A DNA stretch of 40,563 nt from Clostridia bacterium (GTDB taxonomy: Bacteria; Bacillota; Clostridia; Oscillospirales; Acutalibacteraceae), in the NCBI GenBank assembly GCA_017537245.1, contig JAFYLD010000040.1, forward strand, positions 1-40,563, written 5' to 3'. The position numbers and the translations under genes are program-made. Below are positions 26,066 to 33,549 of the stretch, in pieces. A model generated the notes under the pieces. That model saw nothing but the letters and a program-made list of their open reading frames with translations. It was not told the DNA's origin and did not search any database. How positions within the stretch are numbered: position 1 is the stretch's first letter; every line of letters begins with the position of its first letter.

Positions 26066-26112
26066 GACGGCGCTGCCGTCGAGCGAATCTCGTACGGGTC
26101 ACCAAAAAAAGA
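26064..26112. repeat. tRNA-Glu 3'-end copy C with preceding hairpin
   Basis: Positions 26084-26112 match tRNA-Glu and its 3' flank (25272-25300) over 29 bp. Directly before lies TCGACGGC-GCT-GCCGTCGA (26064-26082), the equivalent of TCGGTGGC-GGT-GCCACCGA in copy B. The two stems differ at two positions on each arm by compensatory changes (GT/AC versus AC/GT), and both copies share the same 2-bp deletion relative to the tRNA (GAGCGAATC versus GAGTTCGAATC). Confidence 0.8.
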
Positions 26113-26135
26113 ACACCTAAAAGGTGTTCTTTTTT
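26104..26135. terminator. Bidirectional terminator after the transaminase operon
   Basis: GAACACC and GGTGTTC, extended by A and T runs, flank TAAAA. It ends the minus-strand operon whose last gene stops at 26150. It overlaps the A run of repeat copy C. Confidence 0.8.
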
Positions 26136-26149
26136 CTTTTATGCAAAAT

Positions 26150-26992
26150 TTAATTAGTTTCGCGCAAAAAGTCTTGTAACAACGTTTTTTGCAAACGCTC
26201 GACAATTTCTGTCGCTTTGTCGCCTACTGATTTGCCGTCTACTTTATCGGCCACAAGACACAACGCGCCGGCCGACGATACAAGCACCTCATCGGCGTCA
26301 AAAAGTTGTTCTAGGTTAAACGGCTGTTCTAAAACAGGTACGTTCATTTCCTTGCAAGCCTTTATAATATGCTTTCTTGCAATGCCCGGTAAAATTAAAT
26401 TATCGGTAGGCGCGGTAATTAGCGCGCCATCTTTTATAATATGTACGTTGCTATGCGCGCACTCGGTAACGCGTCCGTTTCTATGAAAAACCGTTTCAAA
26501 GCATCCTGCTTCTTTTGCTCGTTGAGATGCAATAACCGCAGGAATTAGATTTAGGGTTTTTATGTTGCAGTGTAAAAAACGTGTGTCCTCCATTGTAATA
26601 AGCTGAACACGCTTTTCAAGGTTTAAAATTTCTTTATGGTAAATATTTATCCAGATATTTGCCCTACCTTCGCTTGGAAACGTATGGTTTCTAACCGCCG
26701 CGCTACCGCGTGTAGCCTGAAAATAAACAAAGTTTTCACCCGTGTCCATTTTCTTAACCATATCGTTTAATAACTCTGCCATTTCTTGCTTTGAATATGG
26801 CAGTTCTATCTCTAAAAGCTTGGCGCTATTATAAAATCTATCTAAATGTTCGTCGAGCGAAAATATATTATAATTTCGACTGTAGGTAGCGTCGTATATA
26901 CCATCGCCAAAAAAGCAAACTCTATCACTCATTGGAATAAAGATGTTTTCTATTTCGTCGCAAACGCCGTTATAATAACCTAAATTTTTCAT
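26150..26992 (-). CDS. Class IV aminotransferase, D-amino-acid transaminase type
   Basis: The 280-residue PLP enzyme is of fold type IV. The PLP lysine is Lys145 (CNIKTLN) and the cofactor Glu is Glu177 (VTECAHSN). RNHTFP at 101-106 gives the Arg-x-His carboxylate trap that, with Tyr33, is diagnostic of D-alanine/D-amino-acid transaminases as against branched-chain ones. It would make D-Ala or D-Glu from keto acids. GAGGAC precedes the ATG, 16 bp after the GH130 stop, so it is the last gene of the four-gene operon. Confidence 0.82.
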   Translation of the reverse strand: MKNLGYYNGVCDEIENIFIPMSDRVCFFGDGIYDATYSRNYNIFSLDEHLDRFYNSAKLLEIELPYSKQEMAELLNDMVKKMDTGENFVYFQATRGSAAVRNHTFPSEGRANIWINIYHKEILNLEKRVQLITMEDTRFLHCNIKTLNLIPAVIASQRAKEAGCFETVFHRNGRVTECAHSNVHIIKDGALITAPTDNLILPGIARKHIIKACKEMNVPVLEQPFNLEQLFDADEVLVSSAGALCLVADKVDGKSVGDKATEIVERLQKTLLQDFLRETN

Positions 26993-27008
26993 AAAATGTC
27001 CTCGTGTT

Positions 27009-28016
27009 TTACATTGATTCTGCGCAAAGATTTAATAAATCTTCAAGTTTTGCGGTAGCAAGGCACTCTACTGTGTCGGATGCGCCGTAGTAAATTTTTA
27101 CCTCGCCGTCGTCTTCAAGTATCATACCGCCCGGGAATATTACGTTTTGACGAAGTCCCTCGTCAACCTCGTAATCGGTTTCGGGCGCGATAAGTGGCAA
27201 CTTGCTCATACCTATTACCTTTGACGGATCGTTAAGGTCAAGTAGCATAATGCCTGCGCAGTAACGCTTTTTCCAGGTATCTTCCCAACCGTTTTTACCG
27301 CGTGTTTGGTCTATATCTACGCTATGAAAAGTAGTAAGCCAACCTTTTTCGGTCTTGATAGGTGGCGCTGCAGGGCCAATCTTATCATTAGCAAACGGCA
27401 CGTGCTCAACACCCATAACAAGTGTGTTGTTACCCCAGAATTTAAGGTCTGGCGACTGCGCAAACCAAATGTCAAAACGGTCTTTACCACCGCGTGAATA
27501 TACCGGGAATGGACGCTCTAGACGAGTGTATAGTCCATTTATCTTTTCCGGGAAAAGCACCATATTGCGATTGTCGGGAGCCGAGATGCTAAGCACCTCA
27601 AGACGCTCGAGGTCGTGAATAATACCAACGCCGCCGTGAACACCGTGATTTGTATCAACCGCAAAACACATATATAATACGTCGTCGATTACTGTAAGAC
27701 GAGGGTCGTAAAAACGTCGAATTTCATCAGTTACATAATCTTCGGCCGCTAAAAATGGTTTTGGAGAAACGTTCCAATGAATACCATCGTCGCTGGTAGC
27801 AAGACCTAGGTCTACCTTTTTAAGCGGATTTGTTCCGTAGCCGTTTATTTTAATATCGTTACGAAAAACCATAACGTACTTGCCCTTGTATTTTGCAATA
27901 CCGGCATTGTAAATACAGGTTGCCTCGTAAGGAATATCTTTCATAGAAAGAACCGGATTGCCCTCGTATCTTTTGATAACGGGGGACGATTTAAGTTCTG
28001 GAAAGACCTTTGGCAT
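27009..28016 (-). CDS. GH130-family mannoside phosphorylase-like enzyme
   Basis: The 335-residue protein fits GH130, a five-bladed propeller family that phosphorolyses beta-mannosides. It has NPVLSMKDIPYEATCIYNAG near the start, YDPRLT with the likely catalytic Asp104, and RNMVLFPEKINGLYTRLERP and GPAAPPI in the active-site region. No signal peptide is visible, so it would act on imported mannosides, releasing mannose 1-phosphate. Subfamily and acceptor cannot be decided. AGGAG precedes the ATG, 18 bp after the MATE stop. A C-terminal fragment of a close paralogue lies 1 kb downstream. Confidence 0.88.
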   Translation of the reverse strand: MPKVFPELKSSPVIKRYEGNPVLSMKDIPYEATCIYNAGIAKYKGKYVMVFRNDIKINGYGTNPLKKVDLGLATSDDGIHWNVSPKPFLAAEDYVTDEIRRFYDPRLTVIDDVLYMCFAVDTNHGVHGGVGIIHDLERLEVLSISAPDNRNMVLFPEKINGLYTRLERPFPVYSRGGKDRFDIWFAQSPDLKFWGNNTLVMGVEHVPFANDKIGPAAPPIKTEKGWLTTFHSVDIDQTRGKNGWEDTWKKRYCAGIMLLDLNDPSKVIGMSKLPLIAPETDYEVDEGLRQNVIFPGGMILEDDGEVKIYYGASDTVECLATAKLEDLLNLCAESM

Positions 28017-28034
28017 AATAAATCTCCTTTTGTT

Positions 28035-29405
28035 TTATATGTCGTCGGCAAGCGTTTTTCTGCGTTGCCAGATTCCTGATAAAAAGTATATAACACCGGG
28101 TATTGCATAGCCGTAAGCCGCAAGACCATAACCCAAGACAAAGCCGTAGAATCCCCAATCAAAGTATATACCAAACAGCCAGCTTAGACCAATACGTAGC
28201 ACCACGCCGTCTAAAAGCGCTAACACCATACTGAGCTTTGCGTTGCCTATGCCTTGAATTAGCGCACCTGTACCACGCATAAGCGCGAGGGCTGGGAACA
28301 TCCAAAGTATTGCTTTAATAAACGTGCCCGAAAGTTCGTGAACGGCAGGGTCGTCTGAGAATAATTGGAACATAAATTTACCAAAGAATATGTAAAGCGC
28401 TATAAACACTACCGTCCAAATTCCTGCAAAAATCCAAGCACAATGCACTACTCGTTTTGCGCGCTCTGGTTTGCCGGCGCCTACGTTTTGGCTTACCATT
28501 GGCATTGCGGCAAAGTGAATACCTTGAGATATCTTGTTGATAATATCGTCTATCTTACCGCCCGCGCTAAAGGTAGCCGATTCTACAAGACCAATGCCGT
28601 TTATCATAGAGTTTACAAACAACATTGAAATATTGATGCAACCTGATTGTATCGCCATTGGTGTACCGATAGATAGCATCATTTTGGCGTATTGACGATG
28701 CATTATAAAGCTCTTTGGCTTAAAGTCAAAACCAAATGCCTCTTTTCGCTTATAGAGGTAGTAAATCGAGAATATAAACGATACCGCTTGACCAATAACG
28801 GTGGCGTAGGCCGCGCCTGCAACTCCCCATCCCCAAAGACCTGTGAATAGATAGTCTAGTATCAAGTTTACAGCCGACGCTATCGCGATAAACAAAAGCG
28901 GCCTTGACGAGTCGCCCATGCCACGAAGTATCGCCGACACTATGTTGTAACCTGCGGTAAAAATAAAACCTACTGTACATATTACCATATACTCCATCGC
29001 CATATCGTACGATGCTTTTGGTATGTTCATAAGGTCTAGTATTTGAGTTCTAAAACCTAGTATTATAATCGACAGTATTGCCGCTATTATAAATATAAGG
29101 GTAAACAACGTGCCGATAATGTCGTTCATCTCTTTGCGCTTACCAACGCCTAGCGCCTGCGCTAAAAGTACCTGCCCCGCGTTTGAAAAGCCGAGACACA
29201 ACATGGTGGCAAAGGTGATAATATAACCGCTTTGACCTACCGCAGAAATGCCCGCAGTACCAACGTATTTACCAACAATAACCATATCTATCGTGCTGTA
29301 AAGCACCTGTAATGCGTTAGACAACATAAACGGCAACATAAAAGTAAACATTTGCCGCATTATAGGTCCGCTTGTAAAATTCTTGCTAATTGCCTTTTTA
29401 GACAC
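28035..29405 (-). CDS. MATE-family efflux transporter
   Basis: The 456-residue protein has about twelve membrane helices and MATE features (FMLPFMLSNALQVLYSTIDM, then GKYVGTAGISAVGQSG). It is of the NorM/DinF-like superfamily, distinct from the MATE at 4606-5940. The start is GTG at 29405, three bases after the acetyltransferase stop, with GAAGAG in the end of that gene as a distant ribosome site. Operon membership with sugar enzymes might mean export of a sugar-derived product, but this is a guess. Confidence 0.88.
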   Translation of the reverse strand: MSKKAISKNFTSGPIMRQMFTFMLPFMLSNALQVLYSTIDMVIVGKYVGTAGISAVGQSGYIITFATMLCLGFSNAGQVLLAQALGVGKRKEMNDIIGTLFTLIFIIAAILSIIILGFRTQILDLMNIPKASYDMAMEYMVICTVGFIFTAGYNIVSAILRGMGDSSRPLLFIAIASAVNLILDYLFTGLWGWGVAGAAYATVIGQAVSFIFSIYYLYKRKEAFGFDFKPKSFIMHRQYAKMMLSIGTPMAIQSGCINISMLFVNSMINGIGLVESATFSAGGKIDDIINKISQGIHFAAMPMVSQNVGAGKPERAKRVVHCAWIFAGIWTVVFIALYIFFGKFMFQLFSDDPAVHELSGTFIKAILWMFPALALMRGTGALIQGIGNAKLSMVLALLDGVVLRIGLSWLFGIYFDWGFYGFVLGYGLAAYGYAIPGVIYFLSGIWQRRKTLADDI

Positions 29406-29408
29406 TTT

Positions 29409-29981
29409 TTATTTCATCTCTTCTTCCGTTAAATTTCGATAGACTTTACACGGATTACCCATAGCGATAACTCCACTTGGTATATCACGCGTCACAACAC
29501 TACCTGCTCCTATTATAACGTTATCACCTATTGTAACGCCCGCCAGTACCGTAACCGAGCCACCAATCCAAACGTTGTTACCCACAGTAATTGGTTTTGC
29601 ATATTCTAATCCCGCGACACGTTCGCCAGTATTTATAGGATGTCCGGCTGTATAAAAAGCACAGTTAGGACCTACAAGCACGTTTTTACCAAAACGAATG
29701 GTCGCGCAATCAAGCATTACGCAGTTGTGATTGGCAAAAAAGTTGTCGCCCAAATGCACGTTGTAGCCATAGTCACACCAAAAGTTTGGTAATATTGTAG
29801 CGTTTTGTCCAGTTGAGCCGACTATCTCTTTAAGTAGTTTTGTATGTGAGTCAACGTCTGTTATAGGCAGTTTGTTATATTTATCACACTTTTCTTTACA
29901 GGCAAATATCTCCAGTACCAACTCCCTATCGGTATTGGGATTATATAGCTCGCCCAAGTCGCGTTTTTGTTTTTCGGTCAT
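29409..29981 (-). CDS. Maltose/galactoside O-acetyltransferase-type enzyme
   Basis: The 190-residue protein has the N-terminal helical cap (LYNPNTDRELVLEIFACKEK region) and a left-handed beta-helix of hexapeptide repeats (ATILPNFWCDYGYNVHLG, VGPNCAF, VIIGAGSVV). The catalytic His lies in TAGHP, and GNPCKVYR closes the domain. It transfers acetyl from acetyl-CoA to sugar hydroxyls. AGGCGGTG precedes the ATG. It is the first gene of the operon acetyltransferase-MATE-GH130-transaminase. Confidence 0.9.
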   Translation of the reverse strand: MTEKQKRDLGELYNPNTDRELVLEIFACKEKCDKYNKLPITDVDSHTKLLKEIVGSTGQNATILPNFWCDYGYNVHLGDNFFANHNCVMLDCATIRFGKNVLVGPNCAFYTAGHPINTGERVAGLEYAKPITVGNNVWIGGSVTVLAGVTIGDNVIIGAGSVVTRDIPSGVIAMGNPCKVYRNLTEEEMK

Positions 29982-30011
29982 ATAATCACCGCCTAAAACT
30001 AAATTATGTTT

Positions 30012-30039
30012 ATTTTAACATATCAAAATAATATTGCAA
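30012..30039 (-). promoter_or_regulatory. Promoter of the GH130 operon
   Basis: On the minus strand TTGCAA (30034-30039) and TAAAAT (30012-30017) are 16 bp apart, with an extended -10 TG. Confidence 0.6.
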
Positions 30040-30050
30040 CACAAACATTA

Positions 30051-30079
30051 AAAAAACGCCGCGTTTTTGCGGCGTTTTT
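30051..30079. terminator. Terminator of the 42-residue ORF
   Basis: AAAAAACGCCGC pairs with GCGGCGTTTTT around GTTTTT, just downstream of the small ORF on the minus strand. Confidence 0.8.
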
Positions 30080-30082
30080 GTT

Positions 30083-30211
30083 TTAATTTTCTTTTGTTTC
30101 ATCGGTAGCAATATAAATCTCTTCGCTCTTTCTTTGCGCGTCTATCAACAAATTTATTGCTTTTTCGACACCATCAAGCAAGTCGAGGTACATTTGCTTG
30201 TAGTCAGGCAT
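30083..30211 (-). CDS. 42-residue small protein
   Basis: The short ORF encodes MPDYKQMYLDLLDGVEKAIN, an acidic LLIDAQRKSEEIY segment and an ATDETKEN tail. AAGGAGG stands 8 nt before the ATG and a terminator follows directly, so it is very likely translated. Similar short helical proteins with xYKxMYLxLxN near the N-terminus and AQxxxEExY near the C-terminus are common and uncharacterised in Firmicutes. It lies about 55 nt downstream of the structured RNA at 30265-30420, which might be its leader. Confidence 0.7.
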   Translation of the reverse strand: MPDYKQMYLDLLDGVEKAINLLIDAQRKSEEIYIATDETKEN

Positions 30212-30264
30212 AGATAACCCTCCTTAATATAACAATATTATTTTTTGTTATATCGGCCGAAAAC

Positions 30265-30420
30265 TAAAAAAGTGCGCAGCATAAGCTACGCACCGAAAAA
30301 CACATAGCTCATACGCTGCGACACGAATTTGCAATCCACAAGAGAAAGTCAAATAAGAGAATGTGTTTTTACCGAAGTAAAAACTCTTCTCTTGTGATTG
30401 CATTATTAAATTCATGTCGC
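30265..30420 (-). ncRNA. Unclassified structured RNA gene (~155 nt)
   Basis: The minus strand carries a promoter (30427-30455), a structured body and an intrinsic terminator (30266-30293). Reading 5' to 3', the first bases GCGACA pair with TGTCGC, and after one mismatch GAATTT pairs with AAATTC. Then TGCAATC pairs with GATTGCA and ACAAGAGAA with TTCTCTTGT, so the ends of the ~100-nt rod lie together. Its tip holds GTTTTTAC-TTCG-GTAAAAAC. After the rod, GCAGCGTA and AGCTATGTG could pair with the terminator half, competing with GTGCGTAGC-TTAT-GCTGCGCAC. I cannot assign a known family; a leader of the 42-residue ORF is the main alternative. Confidence 0.65.
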
Positions 30421-30426
30421 ACGATA

Positions 30427-30455
30427 ATGATATCATAAATAAAAAATATCGTCAA
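30427..30455 (-). promoter_or_regulatory. Promoter of the structured RNA gene
   Basis: On the minus strand TTGACG (30450-30455) and TATCAT (30427-30432) are 17 bp apart. The predicted start is at about 30420, exactly where the closing helix of the RNA begins. Confidence 0.7.
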
Positions 30456-30483
30456 GTAATTCGACAAAAGTTGTTAAAAGATT

Positions 30484-30517
30484 ACAAAAAAACCGCAGTT
30501 TTTTAAAACTGCGGTTT
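30484..30517 (-). terminator. Terminator of the flavodiiron-rubredoxin operon
   Basis: AAACCGCAGTTTT pairs with AAAACTGCGGTTT. On the minus strand seven T follow. Confidence 0.82.
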
Positions 30518-30527
30518 GATATTTGTT

Positions 30528-30689
30528 TTATTGTTCTTCCTCAAAATCTTCTTTGCCTACGCCACAAAGCGGACAAACAAAATCGTCTGGCAATTCTTCA
30601 AACTCGGTGCCTGGCTCTATTCCGTTATCTTCGTCGCCTAGCGCTTCGTCATAAATCCAGCCACAAACTGTGCATACATACTTTTTCAT
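30528..30689 (-). CDS. Rubredoxin
   Basis: The 53-residue protein has the two iron-binding loops of rubredoxin, CTVCG (Cys6, Cys9) and CPLCG (Cys39, Cys42), and the WIYDEALGD and LPDDFVCP context. It carries single electrons from NAD(P)H:rubredoxin reductase or similar donors. GGAGG precedes the ATG, and it lies 19 bp downstream of the flavodiiron gene, its likely partner in oxygen or NO reduction. Confidence 0.93.
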   Translation of the reverse strand: MKKYVCTVCGWIYDEALGDEDNGIEPGTEFEELPDDFVCPLCGVGKEDFEEEQ

Positions 30690-30708
30690 AATAAATTCCT
30701 CCAAAAAA

Positions 30709-32499
30709 TTATTTTATTTCCTCAAAATCGGCGGCGCCGTGTTTGCAAAGTGGGCATATTATATCTTCGGGCAAGGTTTCGCCTTCATATATATAGCCAC
30801 AAATTTTGCACACGTAACCTTTTTTGCCGTCTATTTGTGGTTTTGGCTTTACTTTATCGTAATAATAACTGTATGTCATGGTTTCTTTATCAGAAAGCAC
30901 TCTCGACTCAGTTACCTCGCAAATAAACATACCGTGTGTATCAAGGTCAACGTATTGTTCGACCTTTAAAGAAATGAACGAATTTATATATCTTGGCAAG
31001 AAAACAAGACCGTTGTCCGAACGAAGTTGCTCGTCAGAATCGAATTTATTAACGTTTCTGCCGCTTTCAAAGCCAAACTTTTCAAAAACAGAGAACGGAG
31101 CGTCAACACTAAGCACGTTAACGTTCATCTTACCGTTTTGCTTAATAATATGATGCGAATAGTTTTCTTTATTTATGGTTACGGCAATTTTGTTTGGCGT
31201 GTTTGTAACCTGTGTTACTGCGTTTACAATAAGGCCGTTATCTTTTTGACCATCGTTACATGTAACAACGTATAGTCCGTAACCTATATTAAATAGCGCG
31301 GTTAGGTCGTTTTTGTTGGCGGTTTCGTCTTGTTGCGCCAAATAATCTTTGCAAAGCTCGTCGGCTAAAGCGGTTAACTGATTATTGCTTTCTTCGTTCA
31401 GCGCCGATAAAATCTTAACTGTATTTTCGGCAAAAGAAATGTTTTTGCTGTTTGCAAACATTTCTTTCATAACCTTGGCCGCTAGTGGCGCCCAACTGCC
31501 GTTTTCTATAAACGCTACTGTTCGATTTTGAAAATTGCGCTCGGTTAGGTGGTTTATAAACTCACGCATAAAGGGGAAAATCTCGGCATTGTAGGTAGTG
31601 GTAGCAAGTACCAACTTGCTGTAACGAAAAGCGTCTTCTACCGCCTCGGCCATATCGCAGCGTGCAAGGTCGTTTATAACAACCTTTGGGCAACCGTTTG
31701 CGCGTAATTTTTCGGCAAGCTTGTAGACCGCTTTTTTAGTATTGCCATAAACCGAGGTGTAGGCAATTACTATTCCCTCTTCTTCTACTTGATAACTAGA
31801 CCAAGTATTATAAAGACCAATATAATAACCCAAATTTTCGTCAAGTACCGGTCCGTGCAAAGGACAAATCTTTTCTATGTCGAGGTTTGCCGCTTTTTTA
31901 AGCAGATTTTGTACCTGCGCGCCGTATTTGCCAACTATACCTATATAGTAACGTCTTGCCTCGCATGCCCAGTCCTCGTCGGTGTCGGGTGTGCCAAATT
32001 TGCCAAATCCATCGGCCGAAAACAGCACCTTGTCGGTAGAGTCATAGGTAACTATAACCTCTGGCCAATGCACCATAGGCGCTGTAACAAAGGTAAGCTT
32101 GTGACGACCCAAGTCTAGTGTGTCACCCTCGCCTACTATTATGCGGTTATCGGCAAAATCGGTGCCAAAAAATTGGTTCATCATAGCAAACGCTTTTTGC
32201 GAAGAAACAATTTTCGCTTTTGGATAACGCTTGATAAAGTTTGCAATATTTGCCGAGTGGTCGGGCTCCATGTGTTGAATTATAAGATAATCGGGTTCGG
32301 TATTACCCAAAACCGCCTCGATATTATCTAGCCACTCGTGTGTAAAGGCGGCATCGACAGTATCCATAACGGCGATTTTACTATCTAGAATAACGTAAGA
32401 ATTATAAGAAATGCCGTTAGGGACAACGTATTGCCCCTCAAACAAATCTATCTTGCGGTCGTTTACACCAACGTATTTAATATCGTTTGTAATTATCAC
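30709..32499 (-). CDS. Flavodiiron protein fused to flavin reductase and rubredoxin domains
   Basis: The 596-residue protein has four parts. A metallo-beta-lactamase-like domain (1 to about 245) carries diiron ligands His76, Glu78, Asp80, His81 (HMEPDH), His144, Asp163 and His215. A flavodoxin domain (about 245-390) has the FMN loop TSVYGNTK. A flavin-reductase-like FMN domain follows (about 400-545, [15 protein letters not shown] to the SYYYDK end), and then a C-terminal rubredoxin domain (Cys564, Cys567, Cys582, Cys585). It should reduce O2 to water or NO to N2O in the cytoplasm, taking electrons internally. The start is GTG at 32499, after AGGAGG. Confidence 0.92.
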   Translation of the reverse strand: MIITNDIKYVGVNDRKIDLFEGQYVVPNGISYNSYVILDSKIAVMDTVDAAFTHEWLDNIEAVLGNTEPDYLIIQHMEPDHSANIANFIKRYPKAKIVSSQKAFAMMNQFFGTDFADNRIIVGEGDTLDLGRHKLTFVTAPMVHWPEVIVTYDSTDKVLFSADGFGKFGTPDTDEDWACEARRYYIGIVGKYGAQVQNLLKKAANLDIEKICPLHGPVLDENLGYYIGLYNTWSSYQVEEEGIVIAYTSVYGNTKKAVYKLAEKLRANGCPKVVINDLARCDMAEAVEDAFRYSKLVLATTTYNAEIFPFMREFINHLTERNFQNRTVAFIENGSWAPLAAKVMKEMFANSKNISFAENTVKILSALNEESNNQLTALADELCKDYLAQQDETANKNDLTALFNIGYGLYVVTCNDGQKDNGLIVNAVTQVTNTPNKIAVTINKENYSHHIIKQNGKMNVNVLSVDAPFSVFEKFGFESGRNVNKFDSDEQLRSDNGLVFLPRYINSFISLKVEQYVDLDTHGMFICEVTESRVLSDKETMTYSYYYDKVKPKPQIDGKKGYVCKICGYIYEGETLPEDIICPLCKHGAADFEEIK

Positions 32500-32546
32500 T
32501 GGCTATGCCTCCTAAATCAAAATTATTGTATGCAAATTTTGCTATT

Positions 32547-33143
32547 TTAATCTTCTACTCTAATAACAATTTTCTCAATAATAGGTTGGTTTGCTGCAGG
32601 AATAGTGCCGTTGTCGTCAACCGGTGTTACGGTTGTACAAATCTCGTCAACAATGGTCATACCCTCTGTTACGTAACCAAACGCCGCATATTGACCATCT
32701 AGGAAGGTGCTATCTTGATGCACAATAAAGAACTGTGAGCTTGCGCTGTCGTACATTTGTGAACGCGCCATAGAAATTACGCCGCGAAGATGGCTAAGCT
32801 GATTATCGTATCCGTTAGCTGTAAACTCACCTACGATCGTTTTGTCAGAACCGCCTGTGCCGTCACCCTTAGGGTCACCGCCTTGCATCATAAAGCCTTC
32901 CATAATTCTGTGGAAGGTAAGACCGTCATAAAAACCGTCTTCTGCAAGCATTACAAAATTGTCAACCGTCTTTGGAGCGCTTTCGCGGTCAAGTTGAACC
33001 GTTACTGTACCGTAACCTTTAATAACGATATCTGCATAATAAGTGCCGCTCTCACCACAAGCGGAAAGTGTTGCCATAAGGCTAAACGTTAGCGCCAAAA
33101 CGCAAATTAGCGCTATGATTTTGTTCTTTAGTAGTTTTGTCAT
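32547..33143 (-). CDS. Lipoprotein cyclophilin-type peptidyl-prolyl isomerase
   Basis: The 198-residue protein has a lipoprotein signal (MTKLLKNKIIALICVLAL, lipobox LSAC near residue 29). It is followed by a cyclophilin domain with FHRIMEGFMMQGGDP, GTGG and SQFFIVHQ motifs. The catalytic Arg is in FHRI. It would assist folding of exported proteins at the outer face of the membrane. ATG at 33143 is chosen because the lipoprotein signal begins there, with GAAAGG upstream, although the frame is open to 33263. It lies 47 bp upstream of the flavodiiron gene with no terminator between, so read-through is likely. Confidence 0.9.
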   Translation of the reverse strand: MTKLLKNKIIALICVLALTFSLMATLSACGESGTYYADIVIKGYGTVTVQLDRESAPKTVDNFVMLAEDGFYDGLTFHRIMEGFMMQGGDPKGDGTGGSDKTIVGEFTANGYDNQLSHLRGVISMARSQMYDSASSQFFIVHQDSTFLDGQYAAFGYVTEGMTIVDEICTTVTPVDDNGTIPAANQPIIEKIVIRVED

Positions 33144-33179
33144 ATCACTCAAAACCTTTCTTTTAATTTTTACAAAAAA

Positions 33180-33208
33180 ATAATAACACACTATTTTTAA
33201 AATTTCAA
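33180..33208 (-). promoter_or_regulatory. Promoter of the cyclophilin gene
   Basis: On the minus strand TTGAAA (33203-33208) and TATTAT (33180-33185) are 17 bp apart with an extended -10 TG. Confidence 0.6.
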
Positions 33209-33256
33209 TAAAATTACTGTGAACAAATACCCCAAATTTTATCGACAATATTTTTC

Positions 33257-33284
33257 TTGACAAAATTAACCACTTGAATATAAT
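33257..33284 (+). promoter_or_regulatory. Promoter of the riboswitch-antiporter unit
   Basis: TTGACA (33257-33262) and TATAAT (33279-33284) are both consensus, 16 bp apart. Confidence 0.75.
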
Positions 33285-33288
33285 GATA

Positions 33289-33308
33289 GTGTAATCAATG
33301 GATTACAC
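33289..33308 (+). other. Hairpin at the 5' end of the riboswitch transcript
   Basis: GTGTAATC-AATG-GATTACAC is a perfect 8-bp stem starting 4 bp after the -10, so it spans the predicted start of transcription. It could be an operator or a 5' RNA hairpin. Confidence 0.5.
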
Positions 33309-33313
33309 AGTTT

Positions 33314-33464
33314 AAAAATATCGTTTCGATATGGGGGAGTAGCAAGCGCACAAACGTGCGTAGCAAGTCAACAATCTCGATTTTTTAAAAATCTGGCTTG
33401 CTTTAAATTGCGAGACTCATGTAGAGCTTGTGTCAAAAGCTGTACGTGGGGTCTTTATATTTGC
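33314..33464 (+). promoter_or_regulatory. yybP-ykoY (Mn2+-sensing) riboswitch
   Basis: The leader has the conserved yybP-ykoY elements in order: GGGGGAGTAGC (33333-33343), a hairpin GCGCAC-AAAC-GTGCGT, GTCAACA (33367-33373) inside a GCAAG/CTTGC helix, and GCGAGAC (33410-33416) with a following helix ACATG/CATGT-like arm. AAATAT and ATATTT can close P1. This class senses Mn2+ and turns on exporters. An intrinsic terminator lies just downstream, so control is probably at transcription elongation. Confidence 0.85.
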
Positions 33465-33469
33465 TTGAC

Positions 33470-33502
33470 ACCGAGTATGGCGCGGCCGTGCTCGGTATTT
33501 TT
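33470..33502 (+). terminator. Riboswitch expression-platform terminator
   Basis: ACCGAGTATGG pairs with CCGTGCTCGGT (two wobbles) around CGCGG, followed by ATTTTT. It precedes the antiporter ribosome site, as expected for an attenuator. Confidence 0.8.
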
Positions 33503-33549
33503 ATGCAAATTTTTAAAATTTTTGCCTAAAAAGCAAAGGAGGATTCCCC

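Noticed and set aside
25443-26112. Additional or degenerate tRNA-Glu genes at copies B and C
   Set aside because: Only the 3' half of the T-arm and the acceptor 3' strand are present. There is no anticodon arm, D-arm or 5' acceptor strand.
25293-26112. Integrated prophage, ICE or integron at tRNA-Glu
   Set aside because: The interval is under 1 kb and has no integrase, excisionase or attC-linked cassette array. Repeats support recombination but not a complete element.
30265-30420. 6S RNA, SRP RNA, tmRNA or RNase P RNA identity
   Set aside because: No SRP tetraloop motif, tmRNA tag frame or RNase P core is seen. Paired ends recall 6S RNA, but the large central bubble is not evident.
30248-30436. 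Minus-strand 62-residue ORF over the structured RNA
   Set aside because: It has no ribosome site, a composition dictated by the stems, and runs through the promoter and terminator of the RNA gene.
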